From: Nitrospira sp.
GTDB lineage: Bacteria > Nitrospirota > Nitrospiria > Nitrospirales > Nitrospiraceae
Direction of reading: 5' to 3'
Assembly: GCA_024998685.1 (NCBI GenBank)
Contig: JACOEH010000011.1
Span: forward strand, 1 to 64,000
Length of the DNA: 64,000 nucleotides
Part shown: positions 61,392-64,000 of the stretch, in pieces
Layout: each line of letters opens with the position of its first letter
How positions within the stretch are numbered: position 1 is the first letter of the stretch
Translations under genes and position numbers: made by a program
The notes under the pieces: model-generated
What the model was told of the DNA's origin: nothing
The model's input: only the letters and a program-made list of their open reading frames with translations
Databases searched by the model: none

Positions 61392-62785
61392 GGCATGGGG
61401 GTGCGATCGGCTTGGCTGACGGCTGCTCGAGCCCGCGCATGTGTGCCGCCTAGTTCCAAATATCGGCGAAACGCCTCCACCGCCTTCGGTTGATCATGGA
61501 GATGATCGGCATACAGGGTCCCTAATGCGAAATAGACATCCGGATTGGTATTGTTCACAAGTAAGGCTTGTCGGAGAGCGGCCTCAGCTTCCACAAACTT
61601 GCCGCGTTTTTCGTGAATCAATCCCAATATATAGAATGAATCGGAATTCTCCGGCGCATATTTCACAGCGAGAAGGCCGGCCGCCAAAGCCTCGTCGAGA
61701 TTCGGCACAACTTCCAGTCGAATGTAACTCTTTAGAACGTATGCATCGCCGTAGCTGGAATCGTAACCGATGGCGCGATCCAATCGCTCCAACGCTTCTT
61801 CCACCGATTTCCCTTCCTGGAGCAGCGCAAAAGCGCGTTCGTATTGAGCCTTCGCCTCCTGTCGGCGTTCAGAAGGAGTCTGAGGAACGGCACCCAGTGT
61901 AAAGGCGGACTTCCGTCCTTCGATCAAGGCCGTGTCTCCATCGCCGTCGATCCGTAGACTCAATGGATGTTGCGTACCATTGGAAGCCGCTTCGACCTGT
62001 CGCATGAGATAGGTCCCCAACTCGGAAGCCATGAGCCAGCCGTTTCCGTCCAGATCTGCTGAACCGGTAAGTCCGGCCAGCACCGCCTCAACAAAACGAC
62101 TGCCCTTCTCGGACCGAACAGTGACCTCTCCTTTGCTTGCCGCGCTAATGACTTGGACCGCACGCCGATCCGTATCCGATTCGGGGGCCAGCCGCCCTTC
62201 CAATGAAAGCTCTGGTGACACAGTGGTCTCCCATCCGAATACCGGCGCATCCAGAATCAGGAGCGTATGTTTGGAAGCCGACCGTCTTGTAAATTCTTTT
62301 AAATGCTCAACCGTGATCGATTTCGTTGCGTTGTTGACCTGTGCGTCAAACGGCACAAGATATCCGCGATCTTGGCCCTCGGCATCCTGCATGGATCCGG
62401 CATGGCCCACATAGAAGATGACTAGCCGGTCCATGCGTCCCACTTTTCTCGGCAACATGTCGTTCAAAAGCTGATGCAGACGTCGCGAGCTTGCGTCCTT
62501 GTCGTAGAACTCGACCACCTCGTCGAACCCCAACCGCCGAAACGCCTCGGCCACCTTCTTGGCATCGCTGATCGCTCCCGGGATGGAAGGAGCCAAGATG
62601 TAGTTTTCGATCCCAATAATGATCGCCCAGGACTTGTAGTACAGGCCTTCCGGCTTTCCCAATTGAGCCTCAGCGGTCGACAAGGGGATAACCGAGAAAA
62701 TGCCGAGCACTTGAGCGCCTAATAGAAGAAGCAGGCATAAGGACATCCGCAACAGGCTTTTCCGAAAATGCCTTGCGCGGTTCAT
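61388..62785 (-). CDS. Caspase-fold (peptidase C14-like) protein with TPR repeats, catalytic Cys missing
   Basis: It encodes 465 residues, with a signal peptide ending near TAEAQ. The p20-like domain: YYKSWAIIIGIENYILAPSI, AISDAKKVAEAFRRLGFDEV, LVIFYVGHAGSMQDAEGQDR (His128). Where caspases read LLILDAC(Y/F)(S/G)G this has LLILDAPVFGW, with Pro181 at the Cys position (codon 62243-62245). An EF-hand-like DLDGNGWLMASEL follows, then TPR repeats (AKAQYERAFALLQEGKSVEE, DSFYILGLIHEKRGKFVEAE, PDVYFALGTLYADHLHDQPK). So it is a pseudo-caspase, probably a periplasmic scaffold or sensor. Confidence 0.88.
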   Translation of the reverse strand: MNRARHFRKSLLRMSLCLLLLLGAQVLGIFSVIPLSTAEAQLGKPEGLYYKSWAIIIGIENYILAPSIPGAISDAKKVAEAFRRLGFDEVVEFYDKDASSRRLHQLLNDMLPRKVGRMDRLVIFYVGHAGSMQDAEGQDRGYLVPFDAQVNNATKSITVEHLKEFTRRSASKHTLLILDAPVFGWETTVSPELSLEGRLAPESDTDRRAVQVISAASKGEVTVRSEKGSRFVEAVLAGLTGSADLDGNGWLMASELGTYLMRQVEAASNGTQHPLSLRIDGDGDTALIEGRKSAFTLGAVPQTPSERRQEAKAQYERAFALLQEGKSVEEALERLDRAIGYDSSYGDAYVLKSYIRLEVVPNLDEALAAGLLAVKYAPENSDSFYILGLIHEKRGKFVEAEAALRQALLVNNTNPDVYFALGTLYADHLHDQPKAVEAFRRYLELGGTHARARAAVSQADRTPMP

Positions 62786-62957
62786 GGGGGCAGCCTATCT
62801 CCGGCCTAGACAGGTGTCAAGAAACGGACTCAAGAGGGGCCCACAGCACCATGCCGGGATAGCTTCGATGCAACGGTTATGGTTGCAGGCGCCCTCGACT
62901 TTCTCCATAATTGCGCATCCGCAGAGGACTGCGCCGAAGAAGGAGAGGGTTGTCGCC

Positions 62958-64000
62958 ATGAGCGAAAAGATTGAGACCCTGTTGAAGGAAAGTCGGACAT
63001 ACCAGCCGACCGCGAAGACGATAGCCGCTTCCTACATCAAAGACTACGAGACCGAGTACAAACAATCCATCGCAGACCCTGAAGCATTTTGGAGCGCTGA
63101 GGCCAAAGAGTTGGAGTGGTTCTCTCCTTGGGATAAGGTCCTGGAGTGGGATTACCCATGGGCGAAATGGTTTGTCGGCGCACGATGCAACATCGCCTAC
63201 AACTGCCTGGACCGCCACATCAAGACCTGGCGCAGGAACAAAGTGGCGCTGATCTGGGTCGGCGAAAACGATCAAGAACGAATCTTCACCTATGCCGAAC
63301 TGTACCGACAGGTGAACCGCTGCGCCAATGCCCTCAAAAAGCTTGGCCTGCAGCAAGGCGATCGTGTCACCATCTATTTGCCGAAGATACCCGAACAAGT
63401 CATCGCTATGCTGGCGTGCGCCAGGATCGGCGTAGTCCATAGCGTCGTCTATTCAGGTTTCAGCGCCCCTGCCCTCGCCAACCGCATCAACGATGCAGAA
63501 TCCAAAGTGGTGATCACCGCCGATGTCGGGTTCGACCGCGGCAAGGCTATCCAATTGAAATCGGTCGTGGACGAGGCGATCAAGACCTGCCCGACGATCG
63601 ATCATGTGGTAGTCGTACGCCGTCAGAGTGACGGTCCGCCCCTTTCCCTTCCAAAGGAGATTGACTGGAAGGAGTGGATCGAGCATGAGCGGACGGTTTG
63701 CGAAGCAGAACAGCTGGATGCCGAAGCACCGCTCTATATTCTCTATACGTCCGGCACGACCGGTCGACCGAAGGGCGTTGTCCATGTTCACGGAGGATAC
63801 ATGGTCGGGACCTATACGACGATGAAGTATGTGTTCGACCTGAAAGATGATGACGTGTATTTCTGCGTGGCTGATCCGGGGTGGGTTACAGGCCACAGCT
63901 ATATCGTTTACGGTCCGCTTCTCAACGGCGCAACGATTCTAACCGCAGAAGGGAAACCGGATTACCCGAATCCTGGACGCTGGTGGGATCTCATCGAGCG
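62958..64000 (+). CDS. acs: Acetyl-CoA synthetase, 5' part (cut by window edge)
   Basis: The first 347 codons from ATG 62958 (RBS gaaggagaggg). ACS-family N-terminus (SYIKDYETEYKQSIADPEAF WSAEAKELEW in two pieces), the AMP-binding motif ILYTSGTTGRPKGVVHVHGG near residue 262, and VYFCVADPGWVTGHSYIVYG, typical of acetate/propionate-CoA ligases. It activates acetate with ATP and CoA. The rest of the adenylation domain and the C-terminal lysine domain lie beyond base 64000. Confidence 0.93.
   Translation, partial: MSEKIETLLKESRTYQPTAKTIAASYIKDYETEYKQSIADPEAFWSAEAKELEWFSPWDKVLEWDYPWAKWFVGARCNIAYNCLDRHIKTWRRNKVALIWVGENDQERIFTYAELYRQVNRCANALKKLGLQQGDRVTIYLPKIPEQVIAMLACARIGVVHSVVYSGFSAPALANRINDAESKVVITADVGFDRGKAIQLKSVVDEAIKTCPTIDHVVVVRRQSDGPPLSLPKEIDWKEWIEHERTVCEAEQLDAEAPLYILYTSGTTGRPKGVVHVHGGYMVGTYTTMKYVFDLKDDDVYFCVADPGWVTGHSYIVYGPLLNGATILTAEGKPDYPNPGRWWDLIE

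Noticed and set aside
62877..63440. Minus-strand frame opposite acetyl-CoA synthetase
   Set aside because: Covers the strong RBS and conserved start of acs; no family pattern.

Overview
The window is chromosomal DNA of moderately high G+C from a Gram-negative-type bacterium with many lipoproteins, a tripartite RND efflux system and exported proteins. The gene set (cyanase, SthA-type transhydrogenase, Lpp20/LpoB lipoprotein operon, caspase-like/TPR protein, glycosylglycerate-type solute operon, acetyl-CoA synthetase) and the style of the proteins suggest a Nitrospira-like member of Nitrospirota. This is an inference from protein resemblance; no rRNA or marker gene is present to prove it.

Region 1 (1-9960) is an accessory island. 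It holds the 3' part of a frameshifted RHS/YD-repeat gene and a run of toxin-antitoxin loci in every state of decay: PIN toxin frameshifted at a G8 tract with an intact excisionase-like antitoxin; intact BrnT/BrnA; an orphan HigA-like regulator; HigB/HigA pseudogenes; TacA antitoxin with a truncated TacT; and an intact HigB/HigA pair. Between them lie three copies of a 210-365 bp repeat rich in strong hairpins. The island ends at 9915-9960 in the 3' half of a tRNA-Phe gene (anticodon loop to CCA) with no 5' half, the classic footprint of an element integrated into a tRNA gene.

Region 2 (10.1-18.2 kb) has an overlapping czcCBA-like heavy-metal efflux operon ending in a small c-type cytochrome, then an SpoU/TrmH rRNA/tRNA methyltransferase, a coiled-coil protein and a degenerate-looking HTH protein. 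Region 3 (18.2-30.5 kb) is dominated by a 3,729-residue lipase-domain RTX protein encoded directly downstream of a beta-propeller-like exported protein. Region 4 (30.5-43.5 kb) is a mosaic of mostly single genes: sthA, YbaK-type deacylase, Tim44-like membrane protein, zinc alcohol dehydrogenase, a dimethylformamidase-like/PKD exported protein with a GT4 glycosyltransferase, SEC-C protein and SDR protein.

Region 5 (43.6-46.7 kb) looks like a second accessory patch: a gene flanked by related short repeats, then small minus-strand genes separated by integron attC-like sequence (a well-formed 50-bp site at 45431-45480), with no integrase seen. It is followed by a decayed copy of the 3' end of an rlmI-type gene whose intact version lies at 49057-50232.

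Region 6 (46.7-64 kb) holds lipoproteins, cyanase, the RlmI-like methyltransferase, a 2-oxo acid decarboxylase, a tightly overlapping four-gene operon (GT81-like synthase, GT2-like glycosyltransferase, MscS-type membrane protein, HAD-IIB phosphatase) that probably makes a glycosylglycerate osmolyte, a PIN toxin/antitoxin pair, a four-gene lipoprotein operon (Lpp20, LpoB-like, COG3014-like TPR, Lpp20-like), a caspase-fold protein that has lost its catalytic cysteine, and the first 1,043 bases of acetyl-CoA synthetase running off the right edge.
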